Shown piece after piece: positions 23,628 to 35,228 of a stretch of 64,000 nt of DNA (positions are counted from its first letter, which is position 1; each line of letters opens with the position of its first letter). The notes under the pieces are model-generated. The model searched no databases and was not told the origin of the DNA. It was given only the letters and a program-made list of their open reading frames with translations. The position numbers and the translations under genes were made by a program. Source of the DNA: Chlamydoabsidia padenii (lineage: Eukaryota > Mucoromycota > Mucoromycetes > Mucorales > Cunninghamellaceae); NCBI GenBank assembly GCA_025330725.1, contig JAIWND010000027.1, positions 326,121 through 390,120 on the forward strand, read 5' to 3'.

Positions 23628-25142
23628 CTAAAGTTTCCTAAAACCAATTCGACTTGAGCTTCGCACATCAGTACGTCCAGCAGTAGATTTCCCCGTCCCA
23701 TCACCACGTCGTTGGATAGATCGTAAACCAGTCGTTGTTGAATTTTGACGACAAGGCGCTTCCTCCTCCCGCCTGAGACCAAACACACTATTCCGGATGG
23801 GCGAAGTGGTTGTTGTTGCTGTTGTTCTTCCACCAGCAGGAGAGCCCGACCGTTCATATATGCTTGGAATATGACTTGCCCTCGTTGCCAATTTCCTAGA
23901 TCCTGATGATGGTGCCAAAGTTGCTGCCGTTGGTCGACTTGACGATCTGCCTGCCCCTGTGGATCGTGAAGAAGGTATGCTGGTTAATCGAGGCACTGAT
24001 TTGGGTGATGTTGCCATGGATGAAGGTGCAGGAATATGTGAGGCTCGTTTCGCAAGCTTGGATGGCGTGCCGAGTCTGGAATGAGCCCGAGGTAAAAGAT
24101 GTTGTTGTTGTTGTTCATTATCCCGAGTAGTAAACGATCGACTGGGTGAAGGCATGCCGGTGGTAGAAGTTGCTGATACTTTTCGTGGTCGAGGTAAAGC
24201 AGCATTGGTGGAGGAGGAAGTTTGACTGCTGGTGGAGTAATTGCTTAATCGACTAGGTGTCCGTGATGAAGTCGAGGTGGAATCGGATTGGTATATCATT
24301 GGTGTCATTCCATATCGAGTATATTGATGGGCCGTCACTGTGGTGTATGAGTTGGTACTGTTGTCACTATTAATACTTCCCGATCGATGTCGATTTATGC
24401 TTGTAGGATTAGTATGGATTAATGGTGACAGTGTTTCAATATGTTCATCATCATCATAAGGTGGAGACCAAGATAGTTCTGGTGAATCAAGGTGGTGGTG
24501 GTGATCCTATAAATATAAATGTAAGCTCAACAAAGTCTACTATTGTAAGCCTCCTCCTCCTCTCTACTTCTTACCTTGCCCAAAGAGCCAACAAAGTTTG
24601 TATCTTTTCGATAAGTTTCCTTGGGTTTTTGATAATCAGAGAGTTCCTATAGGGGAGAATAGGGGTTAGTCCAAGGCATTGTTTATTTCCCTTTGCAGCA
24701 GCCAACTAGTCTTTTTTTTTTTTTTTTTTTTACCTTGTCCATTTTCCAAAAGTCTTCTTTCGAGTCATCACCCAAATCCAAACTGGCTAGATTAGGCAAG
24801 TCTGTCTCGTCATCCATATCAAGCGTAAAGTTGGCCTTGATCAAGTCATCCAAGTTTACACTATCTTCTGATGCAATAGAAGATATCGATTTTCGTCTTT
24901 CCATGTGATTAGCTATCCTAATAATAGACAAAAAGATCAACAACACTATTATGGTTTTCTTTTTCTTTTTCTTTTTTTACTTACATTGTAGTATTGTTAT
25001 TTTCTTGTTGGTCATTAGTATGGAGTGGAGAGTCTCTATAGCCGTGAACTCCAAGTAGCCATCCACTAACATTGTTGGGTAAAGGAGGAGACATGTTTTT
25101 TGATGGATAATCATAAAGATTGATATTAGATGGTTGGTCCAT
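23628..25142 (-). CDS. Ser/Thr/Arg-rich protein with SxIP-like motifs, function unknown
   Basis: Exons 25142-24985, 24917-24734, 24646-24575 and 24506-23628 give 430 aa. The N-terminal half is acidic and helical in places (SVNLDDLIKANFTLDMDDET). The C-terminal 290 residues are a low-complexity basic Ser/Thr/Pro/Arg region, likely disordered. This tail holds three [S/T]-x-I-P tripeptide-plus-Pro motifs in basic-Ser context (ASHIPAPSS, LTSIPSS, ASHIPSIYE), two of them in near-identical KLAxRASHIP repeats. SxIP motifs in such tails recruit proteins to EB1 at microtubule plus ends, so a +TIP or cortical microtubule role is possible; this is inference from motif alone. No globular domain is recognised. 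An in-frame Met at 25226 would extend the N-terminus. Confidence 0.75.
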
Positions 25143-25909
25143 GGAAGTTAGTTTGTAATAAAAGGTATGATTATAAAGTGGTAAAAAGAAGAAAGACGAA
25201 GAAAGGAAGAAGAGAAAAGGGTCCACGTTTTTTTTTTTTTTTTTTTTTTTTCTTCCCCTCGCTTTGATACAAAATTCGAAATTAAACCCCCGCCACCCCT
25301 TCTGAAAATTTCATCCACCCCTTAAAAGTAAAAAGAAACAACTATGATGATTTTACTTTACCTTGTTTTTTATCATTCATTCACAAGTCCGACATATACA
25401 CACACTCCTACTGCATTCACAAACATTAACTGCCACTATCACTATCATAGCGGCCAACGTAATCATAGGCAATCATAAGTAGTATATCAAGTTACTTTTT
25501 TACTAACTTTGTATTAAATTTAGGTCATAATCAAGCCACTGGTTAGCCAAGCATAAATGTCAACACCCAAAAGGAGAATGGAAAATATAACAGAAGATAT
25601 CCTGGAAACCATAATTTGACTTTGATCCTAGGTCACCTGTTCCTCCTCTCCTTCTTTTACTTATTCTTTGTTTTAATATTTATCATCACCCTTCCACCTT
25701 GACATGTATTCAATAAAGAACATCTTGACCAAGTACCATGAGGATCCTAATGCATTGGAATGGAATAGTTGAAACCCCGCCTGAACCGAAGGGCACATTT
25801 GATTGGCCACCGGGATTAACTTCAAGTCACTCTTTTTTTCATTTTTTTTTTTTTTTTCCTTGTCTTTTTACAATTCTCCCCTTCTTCCCTTCTTACATTA
25901 TTAACCATC
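25143..25909. other. Divergent intergenic region
   Basis: No confident gene. It contains promoter motif variants (TTAAACCCCCGCC ending at 25294; GTTGAAACCCCGCC at 25768-25781) near the start codons of the two flanking divergent genes. A short protein-like plus-strand stretch near 25520-25625 is too degraded to name. Confidence 0.5.
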
Positions 25910-28029
25910 ATGTCAACGTCAACAAAGAATAAGAAAGGTAAAACATGACTGCCTTGACATAAACATGTATTAATCATTACAAATATACAACGTTGCTCTT
26001 TTAATTAATAGGTCCTACACAGGTAAGCTTTGGATCATGTCAATATACTGATTAGATTACTCACATGTCATTTTGTTAGGTGGAATTGATGGTCAAGACT
26101 TGTGCGGAAATCATCAATGAACTAGTGGCTGCGTCTCAAGAAGGAAGGGATGTCAATCTGAATGGACTAAAAAACACATTGTCTCGCAAAAACAAGCTAC
26201 CTAACCAACCCAAACTTGTCGATATCATTGCTGCTATTCCCGAACAACACAAAGCTGCTTTGCTACCCAAGTTGAAAGCCAAACCTGTTCGTACTGCGTC
26301 TGGTGTAAGTAGACAAAAAAGAAATCAAGGTGGAACTCTTTACTGACCATATCTTCTTTTTTTGGGGGGGGGGGGTAAACATTAGATCGCAGTGGTAGCT
26401 GTCATGTGTAAACCTCATCGTTGTCCACATATTGCCATGACAGGAAACATTTGTGTGTAAGTCTATAACTACTGAACAACAATCATTGATACTGATCACC
26501 TTTTCAATAGATACTGCCCTGGTGGCCCTGACTCTGATTTTGAATACTCGACACAATCATACACTGGCTACGAACCTACTTCGATGCGTGCTATTCGTGC
26601 TCGGTATGATCCTTATGAACAAGCCCGTGGGCGTGTAGATCAATTACGAAGCTTAGGACATAGTGTGGACAAGGTGGAATATATTTTGATGGGTGGTACT
26701 TTTATGTCTATGCCTGAAGACTATCGAAACTATTTTATCACCAATCTTCATGATGCTCTATCGGGTCACTCTAGTAATGATTTGGATGAAGCTGTCAGGT
26801 AACATATATATATATTAGGATTATGTGATCTAACTATTTTATCCATTGCTGAAAAAAAAAATAGATACTCACAACAAAGTCAAACGAAATGTATTGGTAT
26901 CACTATAGAAACTCGACCTGATTACTGTTTGAAACCACATCTTAGTCAAATGTTACGATATGGTTGTACTCGATTGGAAGTGGGTGTACAAAGTGTGTAT
27001 GAAGACGTCGCTCGAGATACCAACAGGTAAATGTATAATGCTTTAAACCAAATGGGATGACTGACTCTCTCTCTCTCTTTCTCTTGGTGATGACTTAAGA
27101 GGGCATACGGTTAAGGCTGTGACTGAATCCTTCCATCTGGCCAAAGATGCAGGGTTTAAAGTGGTCTCACATATGATGCCTGATCTACCTAATGTGGGAA
27201 TGGAACGGGATATGGAACAATTCAAGGAATACTTTGAAAACCCTGCTTATCGATCGGATGGTTTAAAAATTTATCCCACTCTGGTGATCCGTGGTACTGG
27301 TCTGTATGAACTATGGAGAACGGGCCGTTATCAAAACTACACTCCCAATGCACTGGTGGATCTCGTGGCTCGTATCCTTGCCCTTGTACCTCCCTGGACT
27401 CGTATCTACCGTGTCCAACGAGATATTCCCATGCCATTAGTGACATCTGGTGTGGAACATGGTAATTTGCGGGAATTGGCCTTGAATCGGATGAAGGATC
27501 TTGGTACGGAATGTCGGGATGTGCGTACGCGTGAAGTGGGTATTACGGAAATCCATCAAAAGATTCAACCCGACCAAGTGGAACTCATTCGACGTGATTA
27601 TGTGGCTAATGGTGGATGGGAAACGTTCCTGTCTTATGAAGATCCTCATCAAGATATCCTCGTGGGTTTGCTCCGGTTGCGAAAATGCTCCCCTCTTACT
27701 TTCCGTCCTGAACTCACCACGGAAGGTCCATGCTCTATTGTCCGTGAATTGCATGTTTATGGCTCGGTGGTACCTATGCATGATCGTGATCCTACTAAAT
27801 TCCAACATCAAGGGTTTGGTACTTTGCTCATGGAAGAAGCCGAACGTATTGCTCGTGAAGAACATGGAAGTGTCAAACTAAGCGTCATCTCTGGGGTCGG
27901 CGTGCGACACTATTATGCTAAACTTGGTTATTATCTTGATGGTAAAGTGGTATACTATCTACATATGATGAATTACTTGTTAACTTTTTTCTTTTTATAG
28001 GTCCATACATGTCCAAAAAATTGGTGTAG
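25910..28029 (+). CDS. ELP3: Elongator complex protein 3, tRNA uridine acetyltransferase
   Basis: Elp3 is the catalytic subunit of Elongator, which adds the cm5 group to wobble uridine of tRNA anticodons using acetyl-CoA and radical SAM chemistry. Eight exons (25910-25937, 26012-26022, 26080-26304, 26386-26456, 26511-26798, 26865-27026, 27100-27941, 28001-28029) give 551 aa, the family length. The radical-SAM cluster is [17 protein letters not shown] (C-X9-C-X2-C). Also visible are [39 protein letters not shown] and the C-terminal GNAT domain with [17 protein letters not shown] and [13 protein letters not shown]. Exon 2 is an 11-nt microexon, and the last exon encodes only [10 protein letters not shown] motif variant lies about 130 bp upstream. 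Confidence 0.97.
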
Positions 28030-28134
28030 CATAATATTTATTTCAACCCCGCTCTCCAGTGTAAATATTTAAAATAAAATCATTTTTTGAATTCCCTCTT
28101 CTCTCTCTCTCTCTTTATCTTTAAACTCTTCTTT

Positions 28135-30036
28135 ATGCACAACAGTGGAGGAAGCAAGTCTCATAACATTGATAAACGGAATATCACTACTGGCGGATCG
28201 TGGCGTAGAGGGCTCTTGTTTGGGAATCAGGTAACAAAATAGAAGGGAGGGGGGGGGAAAGGTACATTCAACTACTTTTTATCAACAATATACTAGGAAT
28301 CTCACAAGGTGCTTTCTTCCACTGGACAACAACAACAATGTCTAAACTCTCCACCAGTATTCTCACCAAACCTATCCAGCAGATCTTTGGGTTTCCCACC
28401 TCAAGGCGACCACCGGCCATCCTCTCCAAACTTGATTCCACCATTACAAGTCAAGGTACCTTCGTCACGCTCAGTCTCCAACACAGCACTTGGCTTTGAA
28501 CTATTTCACAAGACGAATAGGGATCAAAAGGTAAACATGAAAAAAAAAACCCATCTTCCATTGACCAACTTTTTGCAATGTAGAATCGTGGTATGCCTGA
28601 ACCTTCTTCTGGGAAACAAGCCAAGCGGATTTGTAAAGATATCAAGTCCTCACCTCAAACTGAAATATTGGTAATAATAATAATAATAAAAAGATAATAG
28701 GGGTTTATCTTTTATTGACCCACGTTTGCAATATAGAATCGTACTTTGTCTGGATCTGGGGAACAAGCCAGGCGACCTCATGAAGTAATTAAGACTGAAA
28801 CAACGGTAAAGAAACCAAAAAAACAATAATAATATCAAAATGATTAGTATTTCGCAAATGGCTCACTTCTTTATTTAGTATCGTACTACGTCTGAATCTG
28901 TTTCTGGGGATCAAACCAAGCGATTATGCAGGAATATCAAAACCTCACCTCCAACATCCTTCTTTCTTGATCATGGTGCCTTGAAGGGACAACCCCCCTT
29001 GTTGATTCATGCCCCGACAGACAATCCTCTTAACATTGAAGTGGCTGTACAAGCTTTACAAACCAGCTTGGCAAAACTAACAAAACTAGGCGTCGAACTT
29101 GGAAAAATGGACAAGGATACGGAAATCGCAGCGCAACGTGTCAAGCACGTACCGGAATTAAGCACACCACGCATTGGAACAAAAGCAGGTTAGTTTCTTG
29201 ACTGAACCCCCCCCTTTCCAATTGTAATTAACTCTTTCTTATTATATAGTGGAACAAATTATCAAGCTTGCATCGTCTCAAGGTCAACTATCTCAAAGCG
29301 TAGCTGGAGTGAACTCCCATCATGTATCTCAAATCAGGACAATCGTGGACGAAATGAAGGAACTGGCGATTAAGTCCTCATCAAATGGTAACTTTAAAGT
29401 GAATGAATAAAAAAAAAGGGGGGGATAGGACTAACCAGTTGGATTGTAGATACTATGACGGAAGATCAGCCTACTTGTAGCATTAACAATGATAATGAAG
29501 AAGAACTGCCCACTTGTAGCAGCCCCAAGGATGATGAAGAAGAACTACCTACTTGTAGTGATAAGTTGTTTGAAGGTATTACCACCAAGCAACATGGCAT
29601 GGCTGATTCATGTCATCATTTGGCCTCAGATCTCGCTAGCATATCATCAAGGTAAGAATAAAAGAAGGTGCATGTGTGTAAAAGGTAGCTAATCTCTCTT
29701 TCTCTCTCTCTTTTTTTTTTTAAAAAAAAAATGATAGTCTGCAGGAATTGGTACTAGGCACCGCTGATCTACAAGACTTTTTTAATGATGCTGGCACTTA
29801 TTCTCAAGAAATGGATTTGATCGAGGAAATCAATAAACTGGAAGAAAGGTAATCAACAAACTAATTACTTTTTTATATCGTACTCACTTGTTTTTTTATT
29901 TATAGATACATACAAGCATCAGAAGAAACGACGGAATTAACCACTAGCTATGAAGAAGATATCAGATTATTTGATGAACTCAAAGAGGTAAGCAAAACAG
30001 TAATCTTTTCACTCATTACTTACCTTTTTTCTTTCT

Positions 30037-30071
<35 letters not shown>

Positions 30072-31054
30072 GAGGACAGAAGAAAAGACACCTTACTGAT
30101 GGAAGTCATAAGAAGAGAAACCTCACAGATGTATTTCATGTAAGCATTTTGTCTCACTATCTTATGATCTCAAACTAATCCCATCTTTCTTTTTAATAGT
30201 ACCAATGCAATCATCAAGGAACAATTAGAGGAATCTGTTCGCCGTCTATCGATTGCTGAAAACATGGCTGAAGACCTGACCTATTCTCAAGAAAGGTAAA
30301 ACACATGATTGGCTACTCAATATTCACTCATCTTTTGGTTTATATTATTGTAGCTATAGTCTATTGGAATCAATCATCAAGTCATTTGAAGAAGGGCTTG
30401 ATTCGGAACCTCAAGACACTTACCCGGAAGACGATATGTCAAGTGAAGGTAAGTTATATCATTACTAAATAAACAGGCACAGTACTCATCATTTCTATAT
30501 AGATCATGAAGACGTAAGTCGACATGGTAATTCTTATAAACTCTTAACCTTTTGAATATGTAGCACATGGATCAAGACTATGATGCATCCAGTACCTCTA
30601 CTACCGCCAATAAAAAAGGAAAGGCTGTCTCGAACAAACCGTGCAACAAGCCTAGAAGACGAGTAACTGAAATAGGTAAAAGAAAAGAAGGATTATGGTA
30701 CTAATAAAAACACAAATTTTGTTTATTATAGAAGTTGCGTGGATTTAAGGACCCTTCAATGGTAAGTAGACATACTCATGGGATCTTGTCTTTTATTAAT
30801 ACAAGAAAAAACTATTAGAATCTCGACTTTGTAGATTTGGATATCGGCAAAGCTCTCAGCGTAATATCAGTAAAAGGAAACAAAGGTAAGTTTGATATTG
30901 ACTGTATATTCTTCTTTGCCCTTCCCCCCCCCTTTTTTTTTTATTTTTTATATATATTTATAGATGCAGGAATTTGACGAAAACCTTGATGTCAGTGTAC
31001 CGCTTGAAATTGGACCCTCCTCAAGCAAGAAGGCCAACTAGCCTCACCAACTAG
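28135..31054 (+). CDS. 17-exon coiled-coil protein with tandemly duplicated exons, function unknown
   Basis: The model is 28135-28230, 28297-28530, 28584-28670, 28737-28805, 28879-29188, 29250-29387, 29450-29651, 29738-29848, 29906-29987, 30072-30139, 30200-30295, 30354-30448, 30503-30513, 30564-30675, 30750-30761, 30819-30885 and 30964-31054: 626 aa in frame throughout. The N-terminus is Ser/Pro/basic. Exons 3, 4 and the start of exon 5 repeat one unit (NRGMPEPSSGKQAKR, NRTLSGSGEQARR, YRTTSESVSGDQTKR). A PTCS...EEEL unit is repeated three times in exon 7. Residues about 370-530 form a predicted coiled coil (LIEEINKLEERYIQASEET, EQLEESVRRLSIAENMAEDL). The tail is basic. Layout suggests a structural or chromosome/cytoskeleton protein, but no family is recognised. 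The last three exons are the least certain. Confidence 0.7.
28584..28959 (+). repeat. Tandem exon-intron duplication (three units)
   Basis: Three successive exon starts (28584, 28737, 28879) encode related 20-29-residue units. The intron 3' ends are also alike: ATTGACCAACTTTTTGCAAT before the first and ATTGACCCACGTTTGCAATA before the second. Phase-0 borders allow in-frame gain of units. Confidence 0.75.
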
Positions 31055-31399
31055 CCTCCTCTGGCTTCTTTGCAAATAGTAATAGCGTGTATAGCTAACA
31101 TAGTAGTAGTATCTACCTTTTAATAAATAAAAATCTATTCTTTGTATATATGATCAACTATGTGTCTTTTTTGAAAGATAAGCAATCCATCTATTCCACG
31201 TGATGTTATGTTGTTTGTCATGTTTGCAACGGTGCTGATGGAAAGGGGATCTTCAAAGGGCCAAAAATGATTGGTAGACCGAATGTGTAACTATTTTCAA
31301 CTCCGCCTCCTTTTCTTTCTTTTCCCTCTCTTTTTTTTTTTTTTTTTTTTTTTTCCCTTCCTCCTTCTTCTCCTTTCCCCCTTATTCTCTCCATCAACA
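31055..31399. promoter_or_regulatory. PHO85 promoter region
   Basis: No gene is seen. It holds an AATAAA signal for the upstream gene (near 31123), a motif variant TTTTCAACTCCGCC at 31294-31307 and a T-tract immediately before the PHO85 start. Confidence 0.5.
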
Positions 31400-32314
31400 A
31401 TGTCCACGTCTATTGCTGGAACGGAACGATACCAACGACTTGAAAAACTAGGTGAGGGAACATATGCGACGGTATTCAAGGGCAAAAGTCGACTAGGTGG
31501 TGAAATCGTGGCACTGAAAGAAATCCATCTCGATGCTGAAGAAGGGGCACCGTCAACGGCGATTCGGGAAATCTCACTCATGAAGGAACTCAAGCATCCC
31601 AACATTGTACGACTCATGGATGTGATTCATACGGAAAACAAGTTAATTCTCGTTTTTGAATTTATGGACCAAGACCTCAAGAAATACATGGATACGAATG
31701 CGCGGGCTACTCATGGTGCATTAGATGTCACGTCCATTCGACAATTCATGTTTCAGCTATTGAAAGGAATTGCATACTGTCATGAAAACCGGGTACTCCA
31801 TCGTGATTTGAAACCACAAAACTTGCTCATCAACAAACGAGGGGCACTCAAACTAGGTGACTTTGGTCTAGCGCGGGCGTTTGGGATTCCTGTGAATACG
31901 TTTAGTAATGAAGTGGTGACGTTATGGTATCGTGCTCCCGATGTCCTCTTGGGCTCACGCATGTATTCGACTTCAATTGATATTTGGTCAGCAGGGTGTA
32001 TTATGGCGGAAATGTATACTGGTCGTCCCTTGTTTCCCGGTACCACCAATGAAGATCAGTTGCAAAAGATCTTTAGGATGATGGGGACACCTACCGAACA
32101 GACCTGGCCCAATGTGTCCCAGTTGCCGGAATTCAAACCGAATCAACAGTATTATCCTCCTCAGACTATTTATCAAATCTTGCCTACCATTGATCATCTT
32201 GGGTTGGATTTGTTGGCTAGGATGTTGCAGTATCAACCTCAATTGCGTATATCGGCTAAAGAAGCTTTAAATCATGCTTACTTTGATCCTATTAGACATA
32301 TGCAATTTGAATAA
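31400..32314 (+). CDS. PHO85: Cyclin-dependent kinase Pho85 family
   Basis: Pho85 (CDK5-like) binds several cyclins and controls phosphate signalling, glycogen metabolism, polarity and cell-cycle entry. The gene is intronless, 304 aa. It has the G-loop [13 protein letters not shown], a PSTAIRE helix with the Pho85-type continuation ([19 protein letters not shown]), catalytic loop [14 protein letters not shown] ([20 protein letters not shown]) and [20 protein letters not shown] followed by SLMKELKH and IPVNTFS in the T-loop mark Pho85/CDK5 rather than Cdc28. The start ATG at 31400 follows a long T-tract, and the upstream frame is poly-F/L and not credible. Confidence 0.96.
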   Translation: MSTSIAGTERYQRLEKLGEGTYATVFKGKSRLGGEIVALKEIHLDAEEGAPSTAIREISLMKELKHPNIVRLMDVIHTENKLILVFEFMDQDLKKYMDTNARATHGALDVTSIRQFMFQLLKGIAYCHENRVLHRDLKPQNLLINKRGALKLGDFGLARAFGIPVNTFSNEVVTLWYRAPDVLLGSRMYSTSIDIWSAGCIMAEMYTGRPLFPGTTNEDQLQKIFRMMGTPTEQTWPNVSQLPEFKPNQQYYPPQTIYQILPTIDHLGLDLLARMLQYQPQLRISAKEALNHAYFDPIRHMQFE

Positions 32315-32735
32315 ACCTAGTGGATTAGTATTAGTTATAGGGTATATATATTATATTATACTATACTATATCATCAATAAACATCTTTTTTTTTTTTTAT
32401 CATCTCTCTTGCATACTTTATTATAAGTTTAAACGATGCATAAATCTTATATCTGATCGTGCGTTCATTAATCACAAAGAGTCACACATCTTACATTAGC
32501 TTCCAAGTTGTCTGTCAAACCTAAATCATTACTCTTTGATGTATTTCATTATCACTCTTTACCTTGCTCCATGCCGTGCAAAGTAACCCATAAGAGTCCT
32601 ATATCAAGACAGGGAAGGGGAAAAATAATCATTTTGAAATCCCGACATAGGATCGGGATTTCAATCATGTCATTTCACTTTTTGTTCTTGCCCCTTCAAT
32701 TTTTTGAAATCCTTCCTTTTTTACTTTAATACACA
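32315..32735. promoter_or_regulatory. RPS3 promoter with inverted motif pair
   Basis: TTTGAAATCCCG (32633-32644) and CGGGATTTCAA (32653-32663) face each other with an 8-bp spacer containing ACATAGGA, about 73-103 bp upstream of the RPS3 ATG. No gene is seen in this gap. Confidence 0.5.
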
Positions 32736-33845
<1,110 letters not shown>

Positions 33846-34383
33846 AATGGTTTGGTCTTTATATACATAGTTTATCTTCTTTTTTTATAAACACACAGGA
33901 ATAATAAAAAAACATCAAGAAAAAAAACTTGTCTTTGGGTGGGATTTGACAAAGCAGGGGCAACCAAGGCTGTCAAAAACAGCGGGGATTTAAAAATCCG
34001 ATTTTGATAGGATTCGATTTTTCATAAAGAGGCATGATGGTTTGGTATCATGAAAATAATTCTCGAGTGCATCCACAGTAATCCACTAACATGACCAAGC
34101 ACATATCAAATGACCATTATGCCCTTCTTCACAAATAGTTACAACTTACATTCATGTATATATATAATCCATTCACAATAGTAGCATAGTGTCAATCATT
34201 TTATTTATTCAATATCAGACAAATAAAAAGCAATCTAATCTAGACTATAGTATAAATGTGGGTGTAGATCCAGTCATGGTAAAGGTTAATGACTGATCCG
34301 GCAAAGTTGTATAAATCCTATGGTTGATATTAGTCTTGGACTTGCAAGGTGATAGTGGTAACTATTGTTATTTGTATGTTGCA
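33846..34383. other. Intergenic region downstream of RPS3
   Basis: No gene is seen. It contains AATAAAAA near 33902 and an element with GGGGATTTAAAAATCC (33985-34000), which is a small inverted repeat related to the recurrent motif. Confidence 0.5.
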
Positions 34384-34813
34384 TTATGATATACAGTTGT
34401 AAATGTCGTCTGGTTCCCGTTTCATTAAACTACTAGACAAGAAGAAGAAGAAAAGTAGGATTAGTTTATCAAAAGATGGGTCAACATCATACAGTAGTAG
34501 CAGTCTTTGCAGGATATACCATCCCATGTTTAGACTACTTGCTAATCTATCTTTTGTTTTGATACAGTGGCGGTCAGACAGATGCATTTCCTTCAGATAA
34601 CCCTTCCCTGCAAAAATCAAGGTGAGAATGTCACTTTGGCTATATTATAGAGACAAAGATCGTTAGTGTGTATTTGGTAAAAGTAGTCAAGAGGCATTAT
34701 TAAAGTAGATTACCTCGTTGATGAAAGAGTGCCCCCCCTTTTTTTTGTTGCTGTTGTTCCCAATAGTCGTTCATTCGTGCTGCTGCCAAGTCGGTATTTT
34801 TATAGGAATCCAT
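34384..34813 (-). CDS. Possible small gene (107 aa), function unknown
   Basis: Two exons, 34813-34714 and 34607-34384, join in frame with canonical GT-AG. The N-terminus reads MDSYKNTDLAAARMNDYWEQ followed by a Gln/Lys/Gly run. Exon 2 has GKGYLKEMHLSDRH and a hydrophobic stretch (LILLFFFFLSS) that could be a tail anchor. An exact copy of the recurrent promoter motif lies 123 bp upstream (34936), which is the usual position for real genes here and is the main support. I do not recognise a family. Confidence 0.35.
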
Positions 34814-34935
34814 CGTCAGTAAGAGCCTTCGCATTCGAGAAAGGAATAAAGAAAGAGTCGATACCAAGGTAAACGAGTATTCGGAAAGAAAAGAAAAAGC
34901 GCCCGTCGATCATTTTATAATATTCCCCGCCAAAT

Positions 34936-34946
34936 CGGGATTTGAA
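34936..34946 (-). promoter_or_regulatory. Exact copy of recurrent motif
   Basis: CGGGATTTGAA, 123 bp upstream of the possible small minus-strand gene starting at 34813. Confidence 0.45.
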
Positions 34947-35137
34947 AATGTCACTTTTGAGCATGTCCTCGTCCCTGAAGATGAGAACTCAACTATCGAA
35001 TCCACATTTATCTTGGCATTGACCTGACACAAGAGTCTGAGCTTGAAAGAAACAGATGTCGATCCGATTTGGATTCATGCATGATTACATCTTACTACAC
35101 ACAGATCGTCAAAGGTGAATGAGTTTACTTGCTCGAG

Positions 35138-35148
35138 CGGGATTTGAA
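35138..35148 (-). promoter_or_regulatory. Exact copy of recurrent motif, 7TM gene promoter
   Basis: CGGGATTTGAA, 81-91 bp upstream of the ATG at 35229. Confidence 0.5.
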
Positions 35149-35228
35149 AATGGATAAGAAAAGGCTGATCAAAAAAAGGGGAACTCTCCTCCCTCCTCTT
35201 CCCTCCTCTCTTTTCCCACTACATTCTA

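Noticed and set aside
31218..31617. Lys/Glu-rich minus-strand ORFs over the PHO85 5' region
   Set aside because: They are the complement of the T-tract and of the PHO85 coding sequence; composition is low-complexity and PHO85 is certain on the other strand.
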